Part shown: positions 17,273-25,735 of the stretch, piece after piece
Numbering within the stretch: position 1 is the first letter of the stretch
Layout of the letters: each line of letters opens with the position of its first letter
NCBI GenBank assembly: GCA_963751245.1
Contig: CAVVTR010000005.1
Location: forward strand, 62,001 to 126,000
DNA from: CAVVTR01 sp963751245
GTDB taxonomy: Bacteria; Acidobacteriota; Thermoanaerobaculia; Thermoanaerobaculales; Thermoanaerobaculaceae
Reading direction: 5' to 3'
Length of the DNA: 64,000 nt
The notes under the pieces: generated by a model
The model's input: only the letters and a program-made list of their open reading frames with translations
Databases searched by the model: none
What the model was told of the DNA's origin: nothing
Made by a program: the position numbers and the translations under genes

Positions 17273-18670
17273 TCACTCCGCCTGCAGCGCCTGGCGGCAC
17301 CGGAAGCGCGCCTCGTCGGTTCCGGGGAGCATGAGGGCGCCGCCGGCGGGGAGCACGCGGGTCCGCCCCGCCGCCAGCGCCGCCAGGACCTCGCGGTACT
17401 CGTGACGGGCGCGATCGGCCCACCCCAACGCGCGCAGGGCGTCCGCGAGCAGGAGGCGGACCTGGAACAGGGAGGGATCGAGGAAGAGGGCGGCGCGATA
17501 GGACGCGACGGCCTGCCCGGCGCGTCCCGCGAGGTCGTGGACGAGCCCCTCCAGCGCCCGGACGGTCGGGTCGGCGGGATCGGCCTCCAGCGCCTCGGAC
17601 ACCAGCATGGCGGCCGCCGTGAGATCGTTGCCGGCGATGCGGGCGGCGGCGGCCTCGACCCGGTCTCCGGTGCCCCAGGCGGTGCGCCCGGGCGTCGCCG
17701 GTGGCGCCGGCTCGGCCGGGCGGGCGGGTGGCCTCGGCGCCGGTTCGGCGGGGGCGGGGCGGCGCAGGCGGGCGAGGGTCGGGGGGGACGAGCTCCTCGC
17801 CGGCCGGGGGGCGGGGCGGGGCGCCGGCGCGCGTGGCGGGGAGGTGCCGACCGGGCGGTGGCGGTAGGCGAAGCAGTCGGCGAGGTCCACCGGCTCCAGG
17901 TCGGTCGAGAGCTGCCAGAGGGTCTCGCTGGGACCGAGGAAGAGCCAGCCGTCCGGGGCGACGCAGCGGGCCACGTTGGCCACGACGCGCCGCTGCGACT
18001 CGTGGCGGAAGTAGATGAGCACGTTGCGGAGTAGGATCAGGTCGTAGGGTTCGGGCGGGAACGCGAACGGCTCCCTGATCAGGTTCAGGGGCCGGTAGTC
18101 GATGCGCTGCAGCAGGGCGGGGTCGAGGCCGAACCCCCCGGGAGCCGGTGTGAAGTAGCGCCGGCGGAGCGCCGGCGGGACCCTGGAGATGGCACGCTCG
18201 CCGTAGACGCCCCGGCGTCCCGCCGCGAGCGCCTCGTCGTCCACGTCGGTGGCGATCACCCTCCAGTCCCAGCCGGCCAGGGCCTCGACCTCGGCGAGGA
18301 CGATGGCCAGGGTCGCGGGCTCCTCGCCCCGGGCGCACCCCGCCGACCACACCCGCAGGCGCCTGTGCGCGGCGCGCTGCCGGACGAGCTCGGGGAGCAC
18401 GGCGTGGCGGATCGCCTCGAAGTGCTGCGGCGTCCTGAAGCAGTAGGACTCCTTCACCGTCACCATGGACAGCAGCGAGCTCCACTCCTCGAGCAGCGCA
18501 CCGCGCTCCAGGGCCCGCACGTAGGCGCCCGCGTCGGGCAGGCCGCGGGCGCGCAGCCGGTTGTTCACGGTCTCCCGCAGGAAGGGGTCGTAGCCCTCGG
18601 GGACCACGATCCCGCTCACCTCCTCGATGAGGCGGGCGAGCTCGCGGATGTCGTCCGGGCGGTGGTTCAC
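17273..18670 (-). CDS. cheR: CheR-type MCP methyltransferase with C-terminal TPR (WspC-like)
   Basis: Uses S-adenosylmethionine to methylate glutamates of the chemoreceptor, setting pathway sensitivity. 465 residues: N-terminal CheR helical domain, catalytic domain with VKESYCFR, the SAM motif RVWSAGCARGEEPATLAI, NVLIYF and LFLGPSETLW; then a Pro/Ala-rich linker (about 275-325) and a TPR region to the end. CheR with TPRs is the WspC/FrzF-associated form. The ATG overlaps the previous gene's stop (ATGA). It is the last gene of the seven-gene chemosensory operon. Confidence 0.92.
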   Translation of the reverse strand: MNHRPDDIRELARLIEEVSGIVVPEGYDPFLRETVNNRLRARGLPDAGAYVRALERGALLEEWSSLLSMVTVKESYCFRTPQHFEAIRHAVLPELVRQRAAHRRLRVWSAGCARGEEPATLAIVLAEVEALAGWDWRVIATDVDDEALAAGRRGVYGERAISRVPPALRRRYFTPAPGGFGLDPALLQRIDYRPLNLIREPFAFPPEPYDLILLRNVLIYFRHESQRRVVANVARCVAPDGWLFLGPSETLWQLSTDLEPVDLADCFAYRHRPVGTSPPRAPAPRPAPRPARSSSPPTLARLRRPAPAEPAPRPPARPAEPAPPATPGRTAWGTGDRVEAAAARIAGNDLTAAAMLVSEALEADPADPTVRALEGLVHDLAGRAGQAVASYRAALFLDPSLFQVRLLLADALRALGWADRARHEYREVLAALAAGRTRVLPAGGALMLPGTDEARFRCRQALQAE

Positions 18671-20097
18671 GGTCTCACGGTGTTGCGCCCGCCGGCCTTG
18701 GCCTCGTACAGGCGGGCGTCGGCGAGGGATACGAGGGCGTCGGGGGTGGCCGCCCCGGCGAGCTCGCTGCGCGAGGCGACGCCGAACGATGCGGTGACGC
18801 GCAGCGTCTCGCCCCCGGCAAGGACGATGGCCGCCTCGTCCAGCGCTGCGCGCAGCCGCTCCGCCACCCGGACGCCCGCCTCCAGGCCGGTCTCGGGGAG
18901 AACCGCGAGGAACTCCTCGCCGCCGTAGCGACCGAACGCGTCCGCGGTCCGCAGGCAGCGCCGCATGGCCTGGGCCGCCGCGCGCAGGGCGGCGTCGCCG
19001 GCCAGGTGTCCGAAGGTGTCGTTGACGGTCTTGAAGTGGTCGAGGTCGCAGATGGCCACGGCGAGGGGGTGATCGTAGCGGCGCGCCCGCTCGAGCTCCT
19101 CGTCGAGCCGGTCGTAGATGGCCCGGCGGCTCATGGCCCGCGTCAGGCCGTCGAGCATCGAGAGCTCGCGCAGGCGCTGTCCGAGACGGGCGTTGTCGAG
19201 GACCAGGGCCAGGTGGCCCGTGAGCCCCTCGACCAGGTGGCGGGAGGTGAGCTCGTACTGGGAGGCGTCCCGGGGGAGCAACGCCAGGGCACCGGTCGCT
19301 TCGCGAAGGTGCAAGGGGAGGATGCGCGGCGCGCTCGAGGGCCGCCCGCTGCCCAGGTCTTCGCCGTGGAGGGTGATGTCCACCGTGGCGTGGGGGCTCG
19401 TCACCAGGTCCTGGAGGATCTCCGCCGAGAACGCTTCGACGTCCTCCTCGGTCAGAGGCTCGAGGAGCAGCACGTGGAGCGTGATCGCGTCCTCCTCGGC
19501 GAACGCCACGGCGAGGGCGTCGGCGTCGACGACCTCGGCGATGGTCGTCATGGCGACCCGGCCGGCCTCGCCGAAATCCTCGGCCAGCACTCCCCGCTCG
19601 AGGAGGGTGTTGGTGATGGTCGCCTGCATGAGGCTCGCGTCGAGCTGCCGGGCGACGCGGGCCAGGACGCGGAGGGGGCTCTCGGGCTCCGCGTCGGCGC
19701 CGGCACGGGCTTGTCTCGGGGGGGGTGCGGCGGCGGCCAGCGCCCGGACCGACTCCACCAGCTGCTCGGGCTCGTGGTCCTTGATGAGATAGGCGTCTGC
19801 GCCGGCGTGGTGCCCCCAGAACCGGGAGGCCGCCTCGCTGTGGGTCGTCAGGATCAGCACCGGGATGCCGCGGCTGGCCGGGTCGTGCTTGAGCAGGCGC
19901 AGCAGCTGGTAGCCGTCCATGGTTGGCATCTCGATGTCGGTGACGACGACGGAGGGCCGCTCGCGCAGCGCCAGCACCGCGCCCTCGGCCCCGTCGGCCG
20001 CCTCGAGCACCTCGAACCCCGCCTGCGTCAGCGTGCGCGCCAGCAGGGCCCGGGTGACCCCGCTGTCGTCGACGACGAGGACCCTGACCGCGGTCAT
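18667..20097 (-). CDS. Response regulator with GAF-like and GGDEF domains, diguanylate cyclase (WspR-like)
   Basis: Predicted pathway output that makes cyclic di-GMP when phosphorylated. 476 residues: REC domain 4-120 with phospho-acceptor Asp54 (VVVTDIEMPTMDG), a GAF-like domain at about 140-305, then GGDEF with intact active site GGEEF and, five residues before it, the inhibitory-site motif RTAD (RxxD). So it should be an active cyclase with product inhibition. WspR itself is REC-GGDEF; the extra GAF-like domain is a difference. ATGA overlaps join it to cheB upstream and cheR downstream. Confidence 0.92.
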   Translation of the reverse strand: MTAVRVLVVDDSGVTRALLARTLTQAGFEVLEAADGAEGAVLALRERPSVVVTDIEMPTMDGYQLLRLLKHDPASRGIPVLILTTHSEAASRFWGHHAGADAYLIKDHEPEQLVESVRALAAAAPPPRQARAGADAEPESPLRVLARVARQLDASLMQATITNTLLERGVLAEDFGEAGRVAMTTIAEVVDADALAVAFAEEDAITLHVLLLEPLTEEDVEAFSAEILQDLVTSPHATVDITLHGEDLGSGRPSSAPRILPLHLREATGALALLPRDASQYELTSRHLVEGLTGHLALVLDNARLGQRLRELSMLDGLTRAMSRRAIYDRLDEELERARRYDHPLAVAICDLDHFKTVNDTFGHLAGDAALRAAAQAMRRCLRTADAFGRYGGEEFLAVLPETGLEAGVRVAERLRAALDEAAIVLAGGETLRVTASFGVASRSELAGAATPDALVSLADARLYEAKAGGRNTVRP

Positions 20098-21137
20098 CCC
20101 TCTTCCCCCAGCCAGCAGCGTGCCAGCTCGGCGGCGATCCGGGCGGGTGGCAGCGCCATGTCGGCGGCGCCGCACTCCAGGGCCGCCCGGGGCATGCCGA
20201 ACACCACGGAGGTCGCCTCGTCCTGCACCAGGGTGAGCGCCCCCGCCGCCTTGAGGGCGGTGAGCCCTTCCACGCCGTCGCTCCCCATGCCGCTGAGCAG
20301 GACCCCCGCGACCCGCGACCCGTGGTTGCGGGCGCAGCTCAGGAGCAGCTCGTCCACCGACGGACGGTGGCCGCGGCGGGGCGGGGTGGCGGCGTCCAGC
20401 CTCGTGCGGCCGCCCTCGTCGAGGAGCAGGTGGGACCCCGAGGGGGCGAGGCGCACCGCGCCGGCGGGGACGGTCTCCCCCTCGCGGGCCAGGCGCACGT
20501 CCCGGGAGAGCAGCGTCGCGAGCCAGTCTGCCATGCCGCTCTCGAAGCCCTGGGCGATGTGCTGCACGACGAGCAGGCTCGCGGGCATCCGCTCCGGGAG
20601 GGCCCCGATGAGCTCGCGCAGCGCCCCGGGGCCCCCGGTCGAGGCGCCCACGGCCACCCAGCGCAGCTCGCGGCGGAGCAGGACGGCGGGCACGGCGGCA
20701 GCGGGGGCCGTCCATGCGGGCCGCGAGGGGCGGACGGCGGACAGCTGGCGAACGGTCTCGGGAAGGGTGCGCGCGAACCGCTCCCAGCCGGCGGTGTCCT
20801 CGGGCTTGCCCAGCACCTCCACGGCGCCGCGCCGGATCGCCTCGAAGGCGGTGCGTACGTGGTCCCGGTTGGCCCTCGACGAGAGGATGAGGATCGGCGT
20901 GGGCCGCACGGCCATGATGCGCTCGGTGGCGGTGAAGCCGTCGACGACGGGCATCTCCACGTCCATGATGACCGCATCGGGGCGGGTGCGCAGGACGACC
21001 TCCACCGCGACCGCGCCGTCGGCGGCCTCGCCCACCACCTCGATCCCGACCGCAGGCGACAGCAGGCGCCGCAGCACTGCCCGGACCGTGGAGGAGTCGT
21101 CCACCAGGACCAGGCGGACCAGCCCCGAGCTCTTCAC
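20094..21137 (-). CDS. cheB: Chemotaxis-type protein-glutamate methylesterase/deamidase (WspF-like)
   Basis: Removes methyl groups from the receptor and resets the pathway. 347 residues: REC domain with acceptor Asp59 (AVIMDVEMPVVDG), a linker, and the esterase domain with the catalytic triad visible as Ser in VGASTGGPGAL, His in VVQHIAQGF and Asp in LLSGMGSDGVEGL. The GTG at 21137 overlaps the cheA stop (GTGA). In characterised Wsp systems loss of this protein locks the cyclase on. Confidence 0.94.
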   Translation of the reverse strand: MKSSGLVRLVLVDDSSTVRAVLRRLLSPAVGIEVVGEAADGAVAVEVVLRTRPDAVIMDVEMPVVDGFTATERIMAVRPTPILILSSRANRDHVRTAFEAIRRGAVEVLGKPEDTAGWERFARTLPETVRQLSAVRPSRPAWTAPAAAVPAVLLRRELRWVAVGASTGGPGALRELIGALPERMPASLLVVQHIAQGFESGMADWLATLLSRDVRLAREGETVPAGAVRLAPSGSHLLLDEGGRTRLDAATPPRRGHRPSVDELLLSCARNHGSRVAGVLLSGMGSDGVEGLTALKAAGALTLVQDEATSVVFGMPRAALECGAADMALPPARIAAELARCWLGEEG

Positions 21138-23185
21138 CGCCGGCCACCGAGCCGGCGCACCAGGGCGACGAGCTCCGAGGCGTCGAGCCTCTGCTTGCTC
21201 AAGAAGGCGTCGGCGCCGGCGTCGAGAGCCGCGAGCCGGTCCTCCGGCCGTTCCCGCGTGGAGACCACGATCACCGGCAGCTGGGCCAGCCGGGGAATGG
21301 TGCGCAGGCGGGAGGTGAGGGCGAACCCGTCCATGCCCGGCATCTCGACGTCGGTGACGAGACACTCGAAGGCCGACTCCGCCAGGTGGCTCAACGCCTC
21401 CCCCGCATCCGCGGCGGTGGTGACCGTGAAGCCCGCGTCCTCCAGGAGGCGCCGCATCATCTCGCGGGTGACCAGCGAGTCGTCCACCAGCAGGACGCGC
21501 AGGCGCTGCACGGCGGCCGCCGGCGCTGGTGCCGCCGCGCCGCCGGCCGTGTCCCGCTGGGCCAGCGCCACCGGCGAGAGCACCACCACGGGCTCCCCCG
21601 ACACCCGCAGGGCCGTGCCCTCCACCAGCGGGCCCAGGGCGGCGTGACGTCCCACCGGCCTGATCAGCGCCTCTTCCTCGGCCTCCAGGTCGTCGACGCC
21701 CACGGCGATGGTTCGGCCGGAGAACTCGCCCACGAGGAGGAGCTGGGGATCAGCCGGCGGCTGGCCGAAGAGGGCCGCCAGGGAGACGAAAGGCACCAGC
21801 CGCCCGTCCAGGCTCGCCATGGTGCGGGAGGACCGCAGCACGACCCGGTCGGCGGGGAGCAGCGCCATGCGGCGGATGGGCGCCTTGGGGATGGCGAGGC
21901 GGAACGACCCGACGCGGACGATGAGCAGGTGCTCGCCGCGCCGGGCGGCGGGCACGTCCAGGATGATCCGGGTGCCCTCGCCGGGCCTCGACCACACCGA
22001 CACGTTGCCTCCGGCGCGGTTGACGGCCTCGGCCACGACGTCGAGGCCGACGCCCCTTCCCGACACCTCCGAGACCTCGCCTCGGGTCGAGAAGCCGGGC
22101 AGGAACAGCAGCCGGAGGACCTCGTCCTCGGGCAGCGCCCGGGCCGCCGAGGCGTCGACGAGGCCGCGCTCCACGGCGGTGGCCGCGACCCTCGCGGCAT
22201 CGATGCCGCCGCCGTCGTCCACCACCTCGATGCGGACGCCGCCGCCCTCGGCGGTCGCGCCGAGCCGCAGGCGTCCCGCCCGCGGCTTGCCCGCGGCCTC
22301 CCGGACCTCGGGGGGCTCCACGCCGTGGTCGACGGCGTTGCGGACCAGGTGGATGAGCGCCTGCTCGAGCTCGCGGGTGATGCGACGGTCCAGGCGCGTG
22401 TCCTCGCCGTGGACCTCCACGTCCACCTCGCGCCCCAGCTCGCGGGCCAGCTCGCGGGCATGGCGCGCCAGGGAGAGGAGCACGGCCCGCAGGGGCTGGA
22501 GCTGCAGGGCCACGATGCTCTCCAGCTGCGCCCCTGCGACCCGGCTCAGGCGGCGCTGCCCGCTCTCGAGCTCCGCGGCGCGGTGCCGCAGCGAGGAGGC
22601 GAGCACGGCGAGGATCTGCCCGGGCTCGGGCTCGCGCGCGCCGCGCTCGGCGAGCTCGGCGAGCTCGTGGAGGCGGGCGACGAAGCCCTCGGCGCCCTGG
22701 GCCAGAATCCGCATCCTGGTGGCGCGGTCCGCAAGGGCGTCCACGACGGCCGAGTCCACGCGCACCTCGCTGGCCATGGGGAACGCCTCGGGCGCGGGCT
22801 TACGGGCCGGCGCCGGGGCCACCCGGCCGGTCGCTGCGGGTGCGGGTCGGGCGAGCTCGTCCAGGAGCCCCACCGGCACCGCGGGAGCGTCGCCGCGCTC
22901 GGCGGCCTCGACCATCTCGGTGAGGGCGTCCACCACGTGGGTGAGGGAGGGGACCAGGGAGGGGCCGGGGCTCTGGAGCGCGCCCTCGGCGGCGTGGCAC
23001 AGCTCGGAGACCGCGGTGAGCCGCAGCATCCTTCCCGCCCCCTTGAGGGTGTGGAGCTCGCGCCGGATCTCCGTGGCCGTCTGAGGATCGCCGCCCAGCT
23101 GGGGGAGGAGCATGGCGAGCCGCTCGAGCCGGCCGCGTGCCTCGCTCACGAACAGCGGAATGAGATCGGCGAACTCAGGGTCCAC
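21134..23185 (-). CDS. cheA: Hybrid chemosensory histidine kinase CheA with C-terminal receiver (WspE-like)
   Basis: Autophosphorylates under receptor control and passes phosphate to the receivers. 683 residues: Hpt domain with His45 (RRELHTLKGAGRM), dimerisation helices, HATPase with LVRNAVDHGVE, DDGGGID and GRGVGLDVV, CheW-like regulatory domain (about 425-545), and a C-terminal REC with the acceptor Asp in CLVTDVEMPGMDG. A CheA carrying a fused receiver, next to a GGDEF response regulator, is the hallmark of Wsp-type pathways. No P2 (CheY-docking) domain is evident. Confidence 0.94.
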   Translation of the reverse strand: MDPEFADLIPLFVSEARGRLERLAMLLPQLGGDPQTATEIRRELHTLKGAGRMLRLTAVSELCHAAEGALQSPGPSLVPSLTHVVDALTEMVEAAERGDAPAVPVGLLDELARPAPAATGRVAPAPARKPAPEAFPMASEVRVDSAVVDALADRATRMRILAQGAEGFVARLHELAELAERGAREPEPGQILAVLASSLRHRAAELESGQRRLSRVAGAQLESIVALQLQPLRAVLLSLARHARELARELGREVDVEVHGEDTRLDRRITRELEQALIHLVRNAVDHGVEPPEVREAAGKPRAGRLRLGATAEGGGVRIEVVDDGGGIDAARVAATAVERGLVDASAARALPEDEVLRLLFLPGFSTRGEVSEVSGRGVGLDVVAEAVNRAGGNVSVWSRPGEGTRIILDVPAARRGEHLLIVRVGSFRLAIPKAPIRRMALLPADRVVLRSSRTMASLDGRLVPFVSLAALFGQPPADPQLLLVGEFSGRTIAVGVDDLEAEEEALIRPVGRHAALGPLVEGTALRVSGEPVVVLSPVALAQRDTAGGAAAPAPAAAVQRLRVLLVDDSLVTREMMRRLLEDAGFTVTTAADAGEALSHLAESAFECLVTDVEMPGMDGFALTSRLRTIPRLAQLPVIVVSTRERPEDRLAALDAGADAFLSKQRLDASELVALVRRLGGRR

Positions 23186-23279
23186 CGCTCAGCTCCCCGC
23201 GCCGCCGGACGCCGGTTTCGGGGCCGTCAGGGGCGCCCCGGTCACCCGGCACCCCCCTCGCCGCGTCGTCCGGCCATGG

Positions 23280-24899
23280 TCAGATCCTCGTCCAGCTGCG
23301 GGCGTTCACGTCCAGGCCGGCGACCCCGAGCAGCTGGCCGTCGGGGCCGTGGACCGGCGTCGCCACGGTAAAGCACCGCTCGCCCGACAGCAGCGAATCG
23401 TACAGGGGCGTGATGATGGTGTGCTCGTCGCGGATCACCGCCTGGAACCACGGCCGCTCGCCGAAGCTCGTGCCCGCGGCCAGGGGCGAGGAGGAGTCGT
23501 GGTCCTGGCCGGCGACGGCGCTCACCATGAGGCCCCGGCCGTCCACCACGTAGGCCAGCTCCACGAAGGCGTGCTCGCGGAGGAACTCCGCCAGCCGGCC
23601 CTCGAGCGCCTCCCAGTGGCCCGCCTGGTAGCCGATGTCCTGCGCCCACGTCTCCGCGATCTGCTTGAGGGAGCGCGGGGAGTCGAGGCGGAACGACTGC
23701 GTGAGGAGCTGGATGGACAGGGCGAGCTGGTTGAGGCGGTCGGCGGTGCCCGTGAAGTGCTTGAGCCCCTCGGCCATGCGCTGGATGACCTGGCTGACCT
23801 CCTTGAGGGTGAGCACGACCTGGTCCGAGGCCGTCCGCTGCTGCTCCGTGGCCATGGAGATCTCGCGGGCGGCACGGGCCGTGTCGCTGAGGGCGCCGCG
23901 CAGCTCCTCGATGGTTCCGGCGGCGTCCCGGGCACGGTCGAGCACGGTGAGGGCGTCCTTGCCCCCCTCCTCGGTGGCGATCACGGTGGCCCGGATGGAG
24001 GCCGCGAACTCGTCGAGCAGGTGGCGCACCGAGTCCACCGACTCCCTGGACCGCTGGGCGAGGCGGCGGACCTCGTCGGCGACCACGGCGAAACGGCGGC
24101 CGTGCTCGCCCGTGGCGGCCGCCTCGATGGCCGCGTTGAGCGCCAGGATATGGGTTTCCTGCGCGATCTCCGTGATCAGGTCGAGGACCCGGTAGATCTC
24201 CTTGGAGCGTGAATCCAGCGAGTCCGCGCGGGAGGCGATGGCGGTGATGCGCTTCTGCACCTCCTCGACGCCCCTGAGGGCTTCCTCCACCGCCGCGGCC
24301 CCGCTGTCGCCGCTGGCCTCCGCCTGGACGGAGAGCTCCGCCTGGGAGGCCGCGTTGGAGGCGATCTGCGCCGCCGTCCGCGCCAGCTCCTCCATGGTGG
24401 CGGTGATCTCCACCGTCGCCGCCGCCTGCTCCGAGGAGCCGGAGGCCAGCTCGTTGGCGGTGTCGTGGACCGAGTTGCCGGCGCCCGCGACCTCGATGGA
24501 GCTGTTCTGGATCTGCTGGACCAGGGAGCCCAGGGCGTGGGTGGCGGTCTCGAAAGCGGACGCCACGTGGGCGGGGAGATCGCCGGCGTGCCTGGCGGCC
24601 TCGACGAGGTCGCCGAACTGGAGCTGCCGGAACGTGTGCTTCAGCGCGCGCTCCACCGTCTCGAGCCGCTCGCCGAGCTCGTCGCGCTCGCGCTGCCTCC
24701 GGAGGGCCGGCAGGAACACCGTCCCGACGTACAGCGCGAGGACGCCGAGGGCGACCACGAGGTAGAGGTCCCGTACCACGTAGGACGCGACCTGGGCAGC
24801 GGCCATCAGCACCGCAGCCACGCCCACGAGGCCGAGCAGCCCCACCAGGACGAGTCCCAGGACCGGTTCGGCGGTTCGTCTGTCGGTTGGGATGGGCAT
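23280..24899 (-). CDS. Methyl-accepting chemoreceptor with C-terminal Cache-like sensor (WspA position)
   Basis: 539 residues. Two membrane helices near the N-terminus (about 13-37 and 44-65) with almost no loop, no HAMP signature, then the coiled signalling domain whose tip reads ETHILALNAAIEAAATGEHG (248-267; the usual QTNLLALNAAIEAARAG is altered). After it comes a domain at about 437-539 that looks like a Cache/PDC sensor (YVVDGRGLMVSAVAG, ERPWFQAVI, LGVAGLDVNARSW). With two membrane spans both ends should be cytoplasmic, so the sensor would see internal signals. Start ATG has GGAAGGAGAAG upstream. Confidence 0.88.
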   Translation of the reverse strand: MPIPTDRRTAEPVLGLVLVGLLGLVGVAAVLMAAAQVASYVVRDLYLVVALGVLALYVGTVFLPALRRQRERDELGERLETVERALKHTFRQLQFGDLVEAARHAGDLPAHVASAFETATHALGSLVQQIQNSSIEVAGAGNSVHDTANELASGSSEQAAATVEITATMEELARTAAQIASNAASQAELSVQAEASGDSGAAAVEEALRGVEEVQKRITAIASRADSLDSRSKEIYRVLDLITEIAQETHILALNAAIEAAATGEHGRRFAVVADEVRRLAQRSRESVDSVRHLLDEFAASIRATVIATEEGGKDALTVLDRARDAAGTIEELRGALSDTARAAREISMATEQQRTASDQVVLTLKEVSQVIQRMAEGLKHFTGTADRLNQLALSIQLLTQSFRLDSPRSLKQIAETWAQDIGYQAGHWEALEGRLAEFLREHAFVELAYVVDGRGLMVSAVAGQDHDSSSPLAAGTSFGERPWFQAVIRDEHTIITPLYDSLLSGERCFTVATPVHGPDGQLLGVAGLDVNARSWTRI

Positions 24900-24919
24900 G
24901 AACGTCTTCTCCTTCCGGC

Positions 24920-25267
24920 TCACCCGCGCCCCTGGGGACCGGGTGTCTCGTCGCCACGGCAGTCCGGCGGTGCCGAGGGGCCGCGCAGCTCGTGCGGGAC
25001 CTCCCGGACGTCCACCAGGATCACCGGCTCGCCGTCGAGGACGGCGAAGCCGGCGTAGCGGGCATGGATGTAGCGCTGCGCGACGGCTCCGACTCGTCGG
25101 GAGCCGGCGAGCTCGCGCACCCCGAGCACGTCGTCGGCGTCGAGCACGCCCGTTCCGGTCTGCACCGCGACGCCCTTCGCGCTCCGCTGCACGCGGGTCA
25201 CGGCGTCCTCGGGAACGCCCCAGAGCCGGCCGCCGCGTCGCAGGACGAGGTGGCGGCCGCCGCTCAC
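24920..25267 (-). CDS. CheW-like coupling protein, short (second copy)
   Basis: 115 residues, a compact or degenerate CheW fold: LVLRRGGRLWGVPEDAVTRV, then the C-terminal strand GFAVLDGEPVILVDVREVP. CheW proteins bridge receptor and CheA. The GTG at 25267 overlaps the upstream CheW stop (GTGA), and the MCP begins 20 nt after its stop. Wsp operons carry two CheW genes (WspB, WspD), which matches this arrangement; the weak internal conservation makes the assignment partly positional. Confidence 0.75.
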   Translation of the reverse strand: MSGGRHLVLRRGGRLWGVPEDAVTRVQRSAKGVAVQTGTGVLDADDVLGVRELAGSRRVGAVAQRYIHARYAGFAVLDGEPVILVDVREVPHELRGPSAPPDCRGDETPGPQGRG

Positions 25268-25704
25268 CCGGACGTCCCCAGCGCTTCGAGGTCCAGCACC
25301 CGGACGGGCTCGCCGTCGACCAGGATCTCGCCGCGCACCACGCCGCGATCGGCCGCCGCCACGTCGCCCGGCTCGATGTCGCACAGGCGCAGGGCGGCGT
25401 CGGCGTTGAGGCCGATGAGCTCGCGGTCCTCGCCCCGTCCGCCCCACGCCACCACGGTGACCGGGGCCTCGGGGTTGGGGCCCGCCGGGGCCTCGACGAG
25501 GCGGGCGAGGTCGAAGACAGGCAAGGGCTCGCCACCGTGTTCGGCGAGGCCGAGCAGTTCGGCGGAGACCAGTGGGATGGGGCTGACGGGAAGGGTCCGG
25601 AGGACACGGCGGACCTGCCGGAGGGGGACCGCGCACAGATATTCTCCAGCTTGCACCAGCAGGCAGCGAACCGCGCCGCCCTCTTCCGGGGGGACCGGCT
25701 TCAC
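25264..25704 (-). CDS. cheW: CheW coupling protein (first copy)
   Basis: 146 residues: RCLLVQAGEYLCAVPLRQVRRVLR is a typical CheW opening, followed by AELLGLAEHGGEPLPVFDLARLV and a second half ending in GEILVDGEPVRVLDLEAL. Links receptors to CheA. The GTG at 25704 is 6 nt after TATCCT (leaderless pattern) and an upstream in-frame start at 25806 would add residues lacking homology. It is the first gene of the chemosensory run and lies 31 nt after the AMP ligase stop, so it may be both co-transcribed and separately initiated. Confidence 0.85.
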   Translation of the reverse strand: MKPVPPEEGGAVRCLLVQAGEYLCAVPLRQVRRVLRTLPVSPIPLVSAELLGLAEHGGEPLPVFDLARLVEAPAGPNPEAPVTVVAWGGRGEDRELIGLNADAALRLCDIEPGDVAAADRGVVRGEILVDGEPVRVLDLEALGTSG

Positions 25705-25710
25705 GGCCTC

Positions 25711-25716
25711 AGGATA
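25711..25716 (-). promoter_or_regulatory. Putative leaderless -10 box for the chemosensory operon
   Basis: TATCCT on the minus strand, 6 nt (GAGGCC) before the cheW GTG at 25704. No Shine-Dalgarno precedes that GTG. No strong -35. Confidence 0.5.
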
Positions 25717-25735
25717 GCATTCCGGGGCGCCGGTC

